Shown one piece after another: positions 37,156-44,571 of a stretch of 64,000 nt of DNA. Position 1 is the stretch's first letter. Every line of letters starts with the position of its first letter. A model generated the notes under the pieces. That model was not told where the DNA came from and made no database searches. It saw only the letters and a program-made list of their open reading frames with translations. Position numbers and translations under genes: made by a program. This DNA is from JAJYRX01 sp041655275 (GTDB taxonomy: Bacteria; Pseudomonadota; Gammaproteobacteria; Burkholderiales; Burkholderiaceae_B). The stretch is taken from contig JBBAFU010000002.1 of assembly GCA_041655275.1 (NCBI GenBank), positions 62,001 through 126,000 of the forward strand, read 5' to 3'.

Positions 37156-38372
37156 GATGCCGTCCGCGCCCGGCCGGGCCGGGGTGCTGCCGGAGTGTTC
37201 TCGTCCCCGGAGATCACCTCGACACGGCTGCCTTCGCGCAGACGATCCACGCCCTGGGTGACCACGCGCTCGTCAGGCGCAAGACCGGCGCTGACGGCCG
37301 TTCCCTCGGCATCACTGCGGCCCGTCACCACTTCACGCACATGCACCATATCCTGTGCATCCAGCACATAGACGAAACTGCCGATGGAGCCGTACTGCAC
37401 CGCCTCATTGGGAATCACCAGGCTTTCGGCCGAGGCCACCTTGAGTTCGACATTGGCAAACTGATTGGGAAACAGCTGCTCATCGGCATTGGGCAACTGC
37501 GCCTTGAGCCGGAAAGTACCCGTGGCCACGTCGATCTCGTTGTCCAGGGCCATCAGGGTGCCGGTATCGAGCACATGCGTGCCATCGGCATCGATGACGC
37601 GCACTTCCAGTGCTGATGCCTGGCGCTGGGCAGCCCGCACATCGGCCAGATCCGCCTGGGGCAGATTGAAGACCACCCCCATGGGGCGAATCTGGGCAAT
37701 CGTGACCAGGCCATCGGTACCGGACGCCTGAACCAGATTGCCCGGATCCAGGCGGCGCAGGCCCACGCGCCCGCTGATGGGGGCACGGATCTCTGTATAG
37801 TCCAGCTGCAGGCGCGCCTGGTCAACCGCCGCCTGGTCACCGGCCGCCGCGGCCCGAAGCTGCTCGACGAGTGCAAGCTGGCTGTCCAGCTGCTGGCGCG
37901 CAACCGACTGCTGGCGATACAGGCGCTGGTAGCGTTCCAGGTCGCGTTCGGCATTGGCCAACTGGGCGCGGTTCTGGGCCTGCTGGCTGAGCGCCTGCTC
38001 GAGCTGGATCTGGTAGCTGCGCGGGTCAATCTGCGCCAGGAGATCGCCCTCGCGCACCATCTGCCCCTCGCTGAAGGCCAGGGCCACCAGCTCGCCGTCC
38101 ACGCGACTGCGCACCACCACCGTATTCAGCGGCGTCAGCGTTGCAATGGCGCGCAAGGTGGTGTCCATGGACCTGAGGCGGACTTCTGCGACACGTACGG
38201 GAATCGCGCCCGCCGGCATGCGCGCCGAAAATCCTGCCGGCGCCGGGGCCGGCCGATCCGCACCACCATACTGCCACCACCAGGCGCCCGCACCCAGCAG
38301 AACGAGCAACAGGAAAAACCAGGCACCACGTCCCCGGCGTGGCGGCACGGCACCAGCTTCTGAATGCGGCAT
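37152..38372 (-). CDS. mdtA: RND efflux membrane-fusion protein, MdtA-like
   Basis: 406-residue periplasmic adaptor. It has an N-terminal membrane anchor (GAWFFLLLVLLGAGAWWW), a lipoyl-like hinge split around a coiled coil (SQQAQNRAQLANAERDLERY...), IRAPISGRVGLRRLDPGNLVQ and a beta-barrel with FRLKAQLPNADEQLFPNQF. ATG at 38372 is chosen because GGGAG lies eight bases upstream; the longer start at 38387 lacks a site. It is the first gene of the operon mdtA-mdtB-mdtC-channel. It follows zapD after 115 bp that hold no gene. Confidence 0.93.
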   Translation of the reverse strand: MPHSEAGAVPPRRGRGAWFFLLLVLLGAGAWWWQYGGADRPAPAPAGFSARMPAGAIPVRVAEVRLRSMDTTLRAIATLTPLNTVVVRSRVDGELVALAFSEGQMVREGDLLAQIDPRSYQIQLEQALSQQAQNRAQLANAERDLERYQRLYRQQSVARQQLDSQLALVEQLRAAAAGDQAAVDQARLQLDYTEIRAPISGRVGLRRLDPGNLVQASGTDGLVTIAQIRPMGVVFNLPQADLADVRAAQRQASALEVRVIDADGTHVLDTGTLMALDNEIDVATGTFRLKAQLPNADEQLFPNQFANVELKVASAESLVIPNEAVQYGSIGSFVYVLDAQDMVHVREVVTGRSDAEGTAVSAGLAPDERVVTQGVDRLREGSRVEVISGDENTPAAPRPGRARTAS

Positions 38373-38487
38373 GCAAGCGACTCCCAAGAAGACCCAGGGG
38401 CTATTTTCGCCTATTGTGACAAGCCTTGCCGCCGCACGGCTTTACACTGAAATCGGGCGTAACCACTGCACGCCCCGGTGCGTGTCT

Positions 38488-39240
38488 TCAGATATTGCAG
38501 CGCGCCAGCCGGAAGGCCACATCCTCGGTGAAAGGCTGGGGCTTGAGTTCGTTGTCCTGCATGGCGAAGCGTACCCAGATCACATACTTGTTCGCGCTCA
38601 TTTCGGGAAAGGCACGGCAGTCCTTTGCTATCCATACGCGAATCATCTGGAAGACCTTGCCACTGAGCATTTCCTGGTACTGGCCACCCTTGGCCAGGCA
38701 TTCAACCACATCGCCCGAATCACGCAACAGCCGCAAGGTCAGGCTGAGCGCATCGTGCAAGGGAAGAAAAGGGGCCATCCAGTCGTGCAGATCCCGGCGT
38801 CGCACGTCGGCCGGTTTGCGCTGCCACGAGAAATACGACGGCATGTCGACCTGGGACGTGCCACCGGGGATGGAAAGCCGGCCGCGCAGGCTGGCCAGCC
38901 ATTCGTTCTCGCGCAGGGTCTGGCCGAAGCGCCCGCGCGCCGCCAGCCCCGACATGGACGCCTGGATCTCGGACAGCATCGCATCGAGCATGGCAGCGTC
39001 AACCTGGGGGTGCTGGCGCAGATTCGCCAGAGACGTGCGCTGGCGCTCGAGATCCTGCAGCAGCGCTCCCCTCAGATCCGTGCGGTCACAGATATCGAGC
39101 AGATCGAACAGGGTGGCAACGGAAACCTGATGATGGTGGGCATCTTCCCCTTGAGCGAAGAAGAACAGTCGATCGAACAGGTATTCGATTCGCAACAGTG
39201 TCCTGACGCGTTCGTTGCATGGGTATTCATAAAGAATCAC
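38488..39240 (-). CDS. zapD: Cell division protein ZapD
   Basis: 250-residue FtsZ-associated protein that bundles FtsZ filaments at the division ring. ILYEYPCNERVRTLLRIEYLFD at the start, FALLDICDRTDLRGALLQDLERQR-type helices and YFSWQRKPADVRRRDL are family features. The start is GTG at 39240. It follows coaE by 15 bp in the usual pilD-coaE-zapD order. Confidence 0.93.
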   Translation of the reverse strand: MILYEYPCNERVRTLLRIEYLFDRLFFFAQGEDAHHHQVSVATLFDLLDICDRTDLRGALLQDLERQRTSLANLRQHPQVDAAMLDAMLSEIQASMSGLAARGRFGQTLRENEWLASLRGRLSIPGGTSQVDMPSYFSWQRKPADVRRRDLHDWMAPFLPLHDALSLTLRLLRDSGDVVECLAKGGQYQEMLSGKVFQMIRVWIAKDCRAFPEMSANKYVIWVRFAMQDNELKPQPFTEDVAFRLARCNI

Positions 39241-39255
39241 GCGGGATGAAACCTT

Positions 39256-39879
39256 TCAATGGCGGGCAGCGACCGGCGCGCCGGCGAGGCGACACCAAGT
39301 CTGGTGCAAATCCAGCACCTGCCGCTGCAACATGCTGATTGTGGTATGCGCATCATTCACAATGACGTCATGCGCGACGGCCAGCCGTTCGGCGCGGGAC
39401 GCCTGTGCTGACATGATACGCCCTATCGTCTCCGGCGTCAGCCCGCTGCGGCGTTGCACGCGGGCCACCTGGGTATCGGGATCGCAATCCACGACGCAGA
39501 TGCGATCCACCCCGTCCTGCCAGCGACCTGACTCTACAAGCAGCGGCACCACAACGACCAGATAGCAGCCATCGACCCCGGCAGCCTGCTCGCGCACCCC
39601 GGCGGCGATGCGCGGGTGCAGGATGGCTTCCAGCCGTTGACGCGCCTCGGGCCGGGCAAACACCAGCTCGCGCATGCGGGCACGATCAAGTGCGCCATCG
39701 TCCGCCACAACCGCCGGACCGAACGCCGCTTCAATAGCCGGCATGGCCGCGCCTTGCGGCCCGGTAAGCCTGTGTGAGATGACATCGGTATCGACCACGC
39801 TGGCCCCCCATTCGGCGAGCCAGTCGGCCACTTGCGACTTGCCGGAACCGATACCGCCTGTAAGCCCAATGATGAGCAT
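39256..39879 (-). CDS. coaE: Dephospho-CoA kinase
   Basis: 207-residue P-loop kinase for the last step of CoA synthesis. Walker A is GLTGGIGSGKS; DTDVISHRLT is the substrate-binding segment and VPLLVESGRW the lid region. The frame extends upstream, but ATG at 39879 gives the expected MLIIGLTGG start. With coaX and panC it is the third CoA-pathway gene in the window. Confidence 0.95.
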   Translation of the reverse strand: MLIIGLTGGIGSGKSQVADWLAEWGASVVDTDVISHRLTGPQGAAMPAIEAAFGPAVVADDGALDRARMRELVFARPEARQRLEAILHPRIAAGVREQAAGVDGCYLVVVVPLLVESGRWQDGVDRICVVDCDPDTQVARVQRRSGLTPETIGRIMSAQASRAERLAVAHDVIVNDAHTTISMLQRQVLDLHQTWCRLAGAPVAARH

Positions 39880-39925
39880 GCGCGCCTGCCGTCTGCAAAA
39901 CACACACTGTAACCCAGGCCTGGTG

Positions 39926-40660
39926 CTAGGGAAATGGGGGAAAAACCAGAGCGGCCCCACCCGCCAGCGCCAGAAAGGGACCGAAGGGATAGGCGCCGGC
40001 GGGCCGCAGGCGGCGCTGATGCCCCATGGCAAACAGGATGCCGCCAAGGCTGGCAAACAGCAGCACATCCAGAACACGCCCGGCGCCCAGCCAGGCACCC
40101 AGTGCCGCCAGCAGCTTGGCGTCACCCAGGCCCAGACCTTCCGCGCGGCAGCGCCACCACCACAGGCCGCGCAGGATCATGGCCAGGCCCCAGCCCAGCG
40201 CAAGACCGGCAAGGCTGTCGTGCAGCGCCGGGCCCAGCCCAAGCCAGGCCAGGGCCAGCCCCGCCCACATCAGCGGCAGCGTGAGGGCATCCGGCAACAG
40301 GCCGCTGGCCCAGTCGATGCAGGCAAGCAGAACCAGCGTCGCCAGCGCAGGCACCAGTACCCATCCCGCCATCCCCGGCCCCAGCTGCAGCCCCAGGGCG
40401 CCCAGCGCCAGTGCCGGCACCAGCAAGGCCAGTCCGACAACCGCGCGCTGCGGTGCAACGGACTCTATAATGAGGGCCGCAGAATCGCTTCGCCAGGCCG
40501 CCCCGAATGCACGCCACAGGCTGGACGCATCCGGATCGGCACCGGCCAGCAGCAATTGCCGATAATGCCATGCCGTATGCAGGCAATACCGGCCCAGCAA
40601 GGTCCCCAGCAGCGTCAACGCGGCGGGTACCACCCACAACAGGAAGCCATCATGTTGCAC
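39926..40660 (-). CDS. Short A24 prepilin peptidase (PilD-like) without the methylase zinc motif
   Basis: 244-residue polytopic membrane protein with the two catalytic aspartates of the GxGD peptidases: D116 in ACIDWASGLLPD and D180 in GLGLGDAKLL. PFGPFLALAGG follows, as in PilD. The usual PilD N-terminal part, with GSFLNVVIYRLP and two CxxC pairs, is absent; the only Cys residues are scattered. It may therefore cleave leader peptides without the N-methylation role. GTG at 40660 follows AAGGGGG, but this start overlaps the start of the divergent lipoprotein gene by nine bases. No pilB/pilC is adjacent. Confidence 0.82.
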   Translation of the reverse strand: MQHDGFLLWVVPAALTLLGTLLGRYCLHTAWHYRQLLLAGADPDASSLWRAFGAAWRSDSAALIIESVAPQRAVVGLALLVPALALGALGLQLGPGMAGWVLVPALATLVLLACIDWASGLLPDALTLPLMWAGLALAWLGLGPALHDSLAGLALGWGLAMILRGLWWWRCRAEGLGLGDAKLLAALGAWLGAGRVLDVLLFASLGGILFAMGHQRRLRPAGAYPFGPFLALAGGAALVFPPFP

Positions 40661-41338
40661 TTCATCCCCCTTGCCCGGGGCCGCTTCGCGGCCTGTTTCA
40701 GCCTGATGCTCGCCGCAGGCCTGCTGGGCGGCTGTGCCAGCGAGCGTGCGCCGGGCTATTACGATCCTCCGCGTGAAAGCACATTGACCGATGCCCAGCA
40801 ACAGGCCGTCGGCCGGCGCAGTGCGCGCGCACCTTCGCAGCTGCAGCTGGGCTTTGGCGAAACCGAAGCCGAAAAAGCCAGGGCGGAACGCGAGGCCGCC
40901 CGGGAAGCGACGCTGGACGCTCAGGCGCCGGCCGGCCAGCGGCACGAAGTGCGCGAACTGCTAGAGGCGCGCAGCTTCCTGGGCACCGTGCCCTGCGTGA
41001 CGCCGAATGTCGACTGCCCGGCATCCCGCATCATGCTCACCCTGGCGCCGGGCGGCGAGTGGCGGGCACGCACCACCCTGCTGGGCGGTGCATCCGTGCC
41101 GCGTGAACCCATCGTGCAGCGCGGCTGCTGGGAAGTGAGCGGTGAAGATCCGCTGCGCATCGTGCTGCGCACCGAGGACGGCCAGACGCGGGCCGGCTTC
41201 GTATTCGTGAACGACCACCTGCTGCGCGTGACGCGGTACAACGACATCCGCCCGACGCTGGATTACCACCTGACGCGCCAGGCCGACCTGGACCCCATCG
41301 ACGAGATGGCCGGACTGCCGCCGCTGCAGTGCCATTGA
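40652..41338 (+). CDS. Outer-membrane lipoprotein with an NlpE-like domain
   Basis: 228 residues. The signal peptide ends in lipobox LLGGC (Cys near residue 28). A Glu/Ala-rich helical linker follows, then a domain beginning RSFLGTVPCVTPNVDCP and including LTLAPGGEWRARTTLLG and CWEVSGEDPLRIVLRTEDG. This resembles the NlpE N-terminal beta-barrel (GxLPCADC...G), but its CxxC is spread to C-x6-C. Envelope copper or stress sensing is only a suggestion. The start has AGGAAG six bases upstream. It is convergent with the LuxR-type gene. Confidence 0.72.
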   Translation: MLHFIPLARGRFAACFSLMLAAGLLGGCASERAPGYYDPPRESTLTDAQQQAVGRRSARAPSQLQLGFGETEAEKARAEREAAREATLDAQAPAGQRHEVRELLEARSFLGTVPCVTPNVDCPASRIMLTLAPGGEWRARTTLLGGASVPREPIVQRGCWEVSGEDPLRIVLRTEDGQTRAGFVFVNDHLLRVTRYNDIRPTLDYHLTRQADLDPIDEMAGLPPLQCH

Positions 41339-41345
41339 GCGGACA

Positions 41346-41600
41346 TCAGCCGCCATTGATCATGGCGCTGGCCACAGCAGGATGGCATTTCATCCACACA
41401 TAGTTGGCCAGCTCCACCGCATTGCGGATCTTGAGCTTGCGGAAGATGGTGGCGCGATGCGCTTCCACCGTGCGCTTGGAGATGCCGAGCGTATCGCCGA
41501 TGCGCTTGTTGGGCATGCCGCGCGCTATGCACATCATGACTTCATGTTCGCGACGGCTGAGGACCGAGAAATGGGGCAGTGATTTTTCGTGGCTCATCAT
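41346..41600 (-). CDS. HTH-only LuxR-type regulator
   Basis: 84 residues made almost entirely of a GerE/LuxR DNA-binding domain: LSRREHEVMMCIARGMPNKR, IGDTLGISKRTVEAHRATIF and RKLKIRNAVELANYV. There is no receiver or autoinducer domain. ATG at 41600 follows AGAAAGG by eight bases; an earlier ATG at 41618 is possible. It lies downstream of the Abi gene on the same strand, separated by 223 bp of structured noncoding DNA. Its target genes are unknown. Confidence 0.85.
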   Translation of the reverse strand: MMSHEKSLPHFSVLSRREHEVMMCIARGMPNKRIGDTLGISKRTVEAHRATIFRKLKIRNAVELANYVWMKCHPAVASAMINGG

Positions 41601-41674
41601 GGCAGTACCTTTCTCCATTGGTTATGAATAGAAGTACTGACATTCTCTCCGCGATCGCGCACTTCGTCAGCTGC

Positions 41675-41704
41675 CAGATATACGGGGTTCTGATGTACGG
41701 GGTT
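41675..41704 (+). repeat. Two abutting 15-bp repeats between the Abi and LuxR-type genes
   Basis: CAGATATACGGGGTT (41675-41689) is followed directly by CTGATGTACGGGGTT (41690-41704), 13 of 15 identical. A spacing of 15 bp is unlike most helical-turn operators. The repeats could be binding sites for the LuxR-type protein, or part of a transcript read from the Abi strand. Confidence 0.6.
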
Positions 41705-41721
41705 TTCTGGGGAAGCTCTCG

Positions 41722-41749
41722 CCGCCTCCGATAGCTCCCGGCGGGGCGG
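41722..41749 (-). other. Bulged GC-rich hairpin downstream of the Abi gene
   Basis: CCGCC (41722-41726) pairs with GGCGG (41745-41749), and CCG (41728-41730) with CGG (41742-41744), leaving one bulged T and an 11-base loop. It is eight base pairs in all. No U-tract follows on either strand. Together with the hairpin at 41790-41820 and the 15-bp repeats it makes the 223-bp gap a candidate structured RNA or regulatory region. Confidence 0.4.
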
Positions 41750-41789
41750 TTGACGACATACCAGTCTGCTACAATAAGCTGCAATATGC

Positions 41790-41820
41790 CCGACGCCTCT
41801 GCACCCTGTGTACGCGTCGG
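41790..41820 (-). other. Hairpin immediately after the Abi stop codon
   Basis: CCGACGC (41790-41796) and GCGTCGG (41814-41820) form a perfect 7-bp stem with a 17-base loop, starting three bases after the Abi stop. No run of U follows, so it is not a standard intrinsic terminator. It may protect the 3' end of the mRNA or form the 5' stem of a separate RNA. Confidence 0.4.
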
Positions 41821-41823
41821 TTC

Positions 41824-42792
41824 TCATTTGTGCGTCTTTTTCCACGGCGCTCCATCTTTCCAGCCGGTGACGAGGCCCATGTCGTCCGTTGACAGCAAGC
41901 CATCCGGAAATCTTGGAAACTCATTCTCCAGCAAGTCCGTCAAACGCTTCCCCCATGTCGAATTGGGGCAGATTACGTTCAACAACTGCTGCATCAGACA
42001 TAGATAGAAAAACGGTCTTGCATTACCTGGCCTGACCAGCCAGCTCGCCGGCACCGGCGAGCGTTCCACCACGTTTATGTTCCACAAGCGACTGTGGTGC
42101 GCCGACACGTTGCGAATGAAATTCAGGCTACGCAGCCACTGCGAAAACGTGAGACCATCTGGTACACCATATATCTGCGCTATCTCATTTTTATCGCTGT
42201 GCTTCATGCCAGAAAACAATTTGGAAAGAAGCCCGAAATCCCATATCTCAATCGACACCCATATTGGCAATCGACCATATTGCTGCGTGTAATGTGAGAC
42301 GAACGCTTCTCTACGGACACGGTGAAGCAGACTGTGATATCTGCCTAACCAAACCTGATGTTCAGTTTTTCCTCTATTTGGTCCACGCGCAATAATTTTC
42401 TTGGTGAAGTTACCATGGAGACTTCCTGGATCCTCGTGAGCCATAGGATTGCGCATTCCTAATCGATACGCCACGTCAACACGTACCGCCATCTCTATTC
42501 TTTCCAGCGCATCCATCGCGAGCAAACGCAATTTCTTGTCAAACACATATAGTTGAACCACATGCTCAAAGCGACTGCCGGGAATAAATGTATCTTTACG
42601 CTGTGGTTTGCTTGTGAGTTGCGACTCCTCTTCGTCAATTTCACGCAATGAATACCAATATCCACTCAATCGGTAATATCCCAGGCGCTCCAGATAGGTC
42701 AAAGCCGTGCGAGTGTTGTCAATGCACAGACCGCGCCTCTCGAGTTGCTGTAATTGATCTTCAAATGACAACCAGGGTTTGAGGGGTTTCAA
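41824..42792 (-). CDS. Abi-family (Abi_2, AbiD/AbiF-like) HEPN protein
   Basis: 322 residues matching the Abi_2 family known from lactococcal abortive phage infection. Family landmarks are LTYLERLGYYRLSGYWY, FDKKLRLLAMDALERIEMAVR, IWDFGLLSKLF and LNFIRNVSAHHSRLWN. The last contains R227-N-V-S-A-H232, the Rx4H motif of HEPN ribonucleases; a second Rx4H string is R114-N-P-M-A-H119. The start is TTG at 42792, eight bases after GAGGAG, with no later ATG that keeps the N-terminus. The gene is clearly AT-richer than panC and other neighbours, suggesting recent transfer. RNA cleavage during phage infection is inferred from the family. Confidence 0.88.
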   Translation of the reverse strand: MKPLKPWLSFEDQLQQLERRGLCIDNTRTALTYLERLGYYRLSGYWYSLREIDEEESQLTSKPQRKDTFIPGSRFEHVVQLYVFDKKLRLLAMDALERIEMAVRVDVAYRLGMRNPMAHEDPGSLHGNFTKKIIARGPNRGKTEHQVWLGRYHSLLHRVRREAFVSHYTQQYGRLPIWVSIEIWDFGLLSKLFSGMKHSDKNEIAQIYGVPDGLTFSQWLRSLNFIRNVSAHHSRLWNINVVERSPVPASWLVRPGNARPFFYLCLMQQLLNVICPNSTWGKRLTDLLENEFPRFPDGLLSTDDMGLVTGWKDGAPWKKTHK

Positions 42793-42824
42793 GCCTGTTA
42801 CTCCTCATGTTCTTTATTGAAAAT

Positions 42825-42843
42825 CTGATGACTTCAATATCAG
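42825..42843 (-). other. Short hairpin between panC and the Abi gene
   Basis: CTGAT (42825-42829) and ATCAG (42839-42843) with a nine-base loop. On the transcript strand it is followed by ATTTTC, giving a weak terminator-like shape after panC and before the Abi ribosome-binding site. The 75-bp gap is AT-rich like the Abi gene itself. Confidence 0.25.
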
Positions 42844-42867
42844 GCGTCACTCGGCAAAGTGCTCCGG

Positions 42868-43734
42868 TCACCCTCCTGAAGCGCCCGGCACCACCAATTC
42901 CAGATTGTCGATGAGCCGCGTCTGGCCCAGGCTGGCAGCAGCCAGTATGACCAGGGGTTCGCCGGCGGCCACTTCGCCCGGCGCGGGTACGCCCAGATCG
43001 CGCTGGCGGCGCAGCGCAAAATAATCGACCGACCAGCCCCGCGCGCGCAGTTGCTCGCCGGCCCAGGCCTGCAGCGCTCCCGGGGAATGCTCACCCTGCA
43101 GCACACGCTCGCGCGCGGCCTGCAGGGTCGCATACATCCAGGCCGCCTCCTTGCGCTCGGATGTATCCAGATAACGGTTGCGCGAGGACATCGCCAGGCC
43201 ATCGGTCTCGCGCACGGTCTCGTGTGCCAGTATCTGCACGGGCAGCTGGAACTGGCGGCACATATTGCGCACGACCATGAGTTGCTGGTAATCCTTCTTG
43301 CCAAAGACGGCCACCTGGGGCTGCACACAGGAAAACAGCTTGAGCACCACCGTGCTGACGCCGGTGAAGAACCCCGGGCGACACTCTCCTTCCAGGATGC
43401 CGCCCAGATCGGCCGGCGGCTGGATCTGGAAGCTCTGCGGCTCGGGATACATTTCGCGTTCATGGGGTGCAAACAGGACATAGACATCGCGCTCGCGCTC
43501 GAGCTTGGCAATGTCTTCCTCCAGGGTACGCGGATATTCCTCGAAATCCTCGCCCGGCCCGAACTGCAGGCGGTTGACGAAGATACTGGCCACCACGGGA
43601 TCGCCATGCTGGCGCGCCATCTTCATGAGCGACAGATGGGCCGGATGCAGATTGCCCATGGTCGGCACGAAAGCAACGCGCAACTGGCCACGCAACTGAT
43701 CGCGCAGGCCCTCAATGGTATGAACGACTTTCAA
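42868..43734 (-). CDS. panC: Pantothenate synthetase
   Basis: 288-residue ligase joining pantoate and beta-alanine with ATP, upstream of the CoA pathway. The first motif reads PTMGNLHPAHLSL. Both histidines of the family HxGH are kept, but the Gly is Ala. GKKDYQQLMVVRNM and the KMSKS-like AMSSRNRYL are normal. The start follows a GGGAG-type site. It is 15 bp after scpA in the same operon; the AT-rich Abi gene comes next. Confidence 0.93.
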   Translation of the reverse strand: MKVVHTIEGLRDQLRGQLRVAFVPTMGNLHPAHLSLMKMARQHGDPVVASIFVNRLQFGPGEDFEEYPRTLEEDIAKLERERDVYVLFAPHEREMYPEPQSFQIQPPADLGGILEGECRPGFFTGVSTVVLKLFSCVQPQVAVFGKKDYQQLMVVRNMCRQFQLPVQILAHETVRETDGLAMSSRNRYLDTSERKEAAWMYATLQAARERVLQGEHSPGALQAWAGEQLRARGWSVDYFALRRQRDLGVPAPGEVAAGEPLVILAAASLGQTRLIDNLELVVPGASGG

Positions 43735-43749
43735 GCGGAACTCCCTTGT

Positions 43750-44571
43750 TCAGGCGGCAGCCTGTGCGCTCGACAGGCGGATATAGATGGGGGCAAAGGC
43801 TTCGGCCTGGGTCACCTCAAGCACGGACTCGCGCATCAGCTCGAGCAGGGCCAGGAAGTGCACGACCACGCGGGCCGGCGCATCGGGCCGGTCCAGCGCA
43901 TGCGCGAACAGCGCGCTGAATTCGATGAAACGCTCGCGCGACAGGCGCTGCAGGATGCGGCTCATGTGCTCGCGCACCGACAGGGCTTCATGGTGAACAG
44001 CGTGGCGCGCATGCAGGCGGGCCCGCACGAGCAAGCCGCGCCAGGCATCGGCCAGATCCTGCGCCGACACGCCGGGCAGCACGGGTGCCATTTCCGTCCC
44101 GGCAACCAGAACGCCGGCCCAGAGAAAGTCGCGCCCTGCGCGCGGCAGGGCGTCCAGGTGATCAGCGGCCTGGCGCATGCGCTCGTACTCCAGCAGGCGG
44201 CGCACCAGCTCGGCCCTGGGGTCGGCCGCTTCCTCCTCCTCGCCACGGGGCTCGGGCGGCAGCAGCATGCGCGACTTGATGGCGATGAGCACAGCCGCCA
44301 TGAGCAGGTAGTCACCCGCGAGCTCCAGGTCGTGACGGCGGATTTCATGCACATAGGCCAGGTATTGCGCCGTCAGCTCGGCCATGGGAATGTCGAGTAC
44401 ATTGAAATTCTGCCGGCGAATCAAGTACAGGAGCAGATCAAGCGGCCCCTCGAAGCTGTCGAGAAAAACACGCAGGGCATCCGGCGGAATGTAGAGATCG
44501 GCGGGAATGCCCTGTACGGGCTCGCCGTAAAGGCGGGCGGGGGGTGCTTCAGTCGACCTGATAGTAGACAT
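43750..44571 (-). CDS. scpA: Segregation and condensation protein A
   Basis: 273-residue kleisin subunit of the SMC-ScpAB complex that condenses and segregates chromosomes. The N-terminal FLDSFEGPLDLLLYLIRRQNFNVLDIPMAELTAQYL motif is diagnostic, and the acidic middle (EPRGEEEEAADPRAELVRRLLEYER) is also typical. ATG at 44571 is preferred to 44598. It overlaps the DUF3460 gene by 23 bp. scpB is not in the window. Confidence 0.93.
   Translation of the reverse strand: MSTIRSTEAPPARLYGEPVQGIPADLYIPPDALRVFLDSFEGPLDLLLYLIRRQNFNVLDIPMAELTAQYLAYVHEIRRHDLELAGDYLLMAAVLIAIKSRMLLPPEPRGEEEEAADPRAELVRRLLEYERMRQAADHLDALPRAGRDFLWAGVLVAGTEMAPVLPGVSAQDLADAWRGLLVRARLHARHAVHHEALSVREHMSRILQRLSRERFIEFSALFAHALDRPDAPARVVVHFLALLELMRESVLEVTQAEAFAPIYIRLSSAQAAA

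Noticed and set aside
39674..40651. Long forward frame leading into the lipoprotein gene
   Set aside because: It is antisense to coaE and the prepilin peptidase, and the lipoprotein signal peptide begins at 40652.
41675..41704. CRISPR-like array
   Set aside because: Only two 15-bp copies with no spacer between them, no cas genes, and no longer repeat series anywhere in the window.
41750..41775. TTGACG / TACAAT as a sigma-70 promoter opposite the Abi gene
   Set aside because: The spacer is 14 bp, too short for a confident call. It is mentioned only as context for the noncoding gap.
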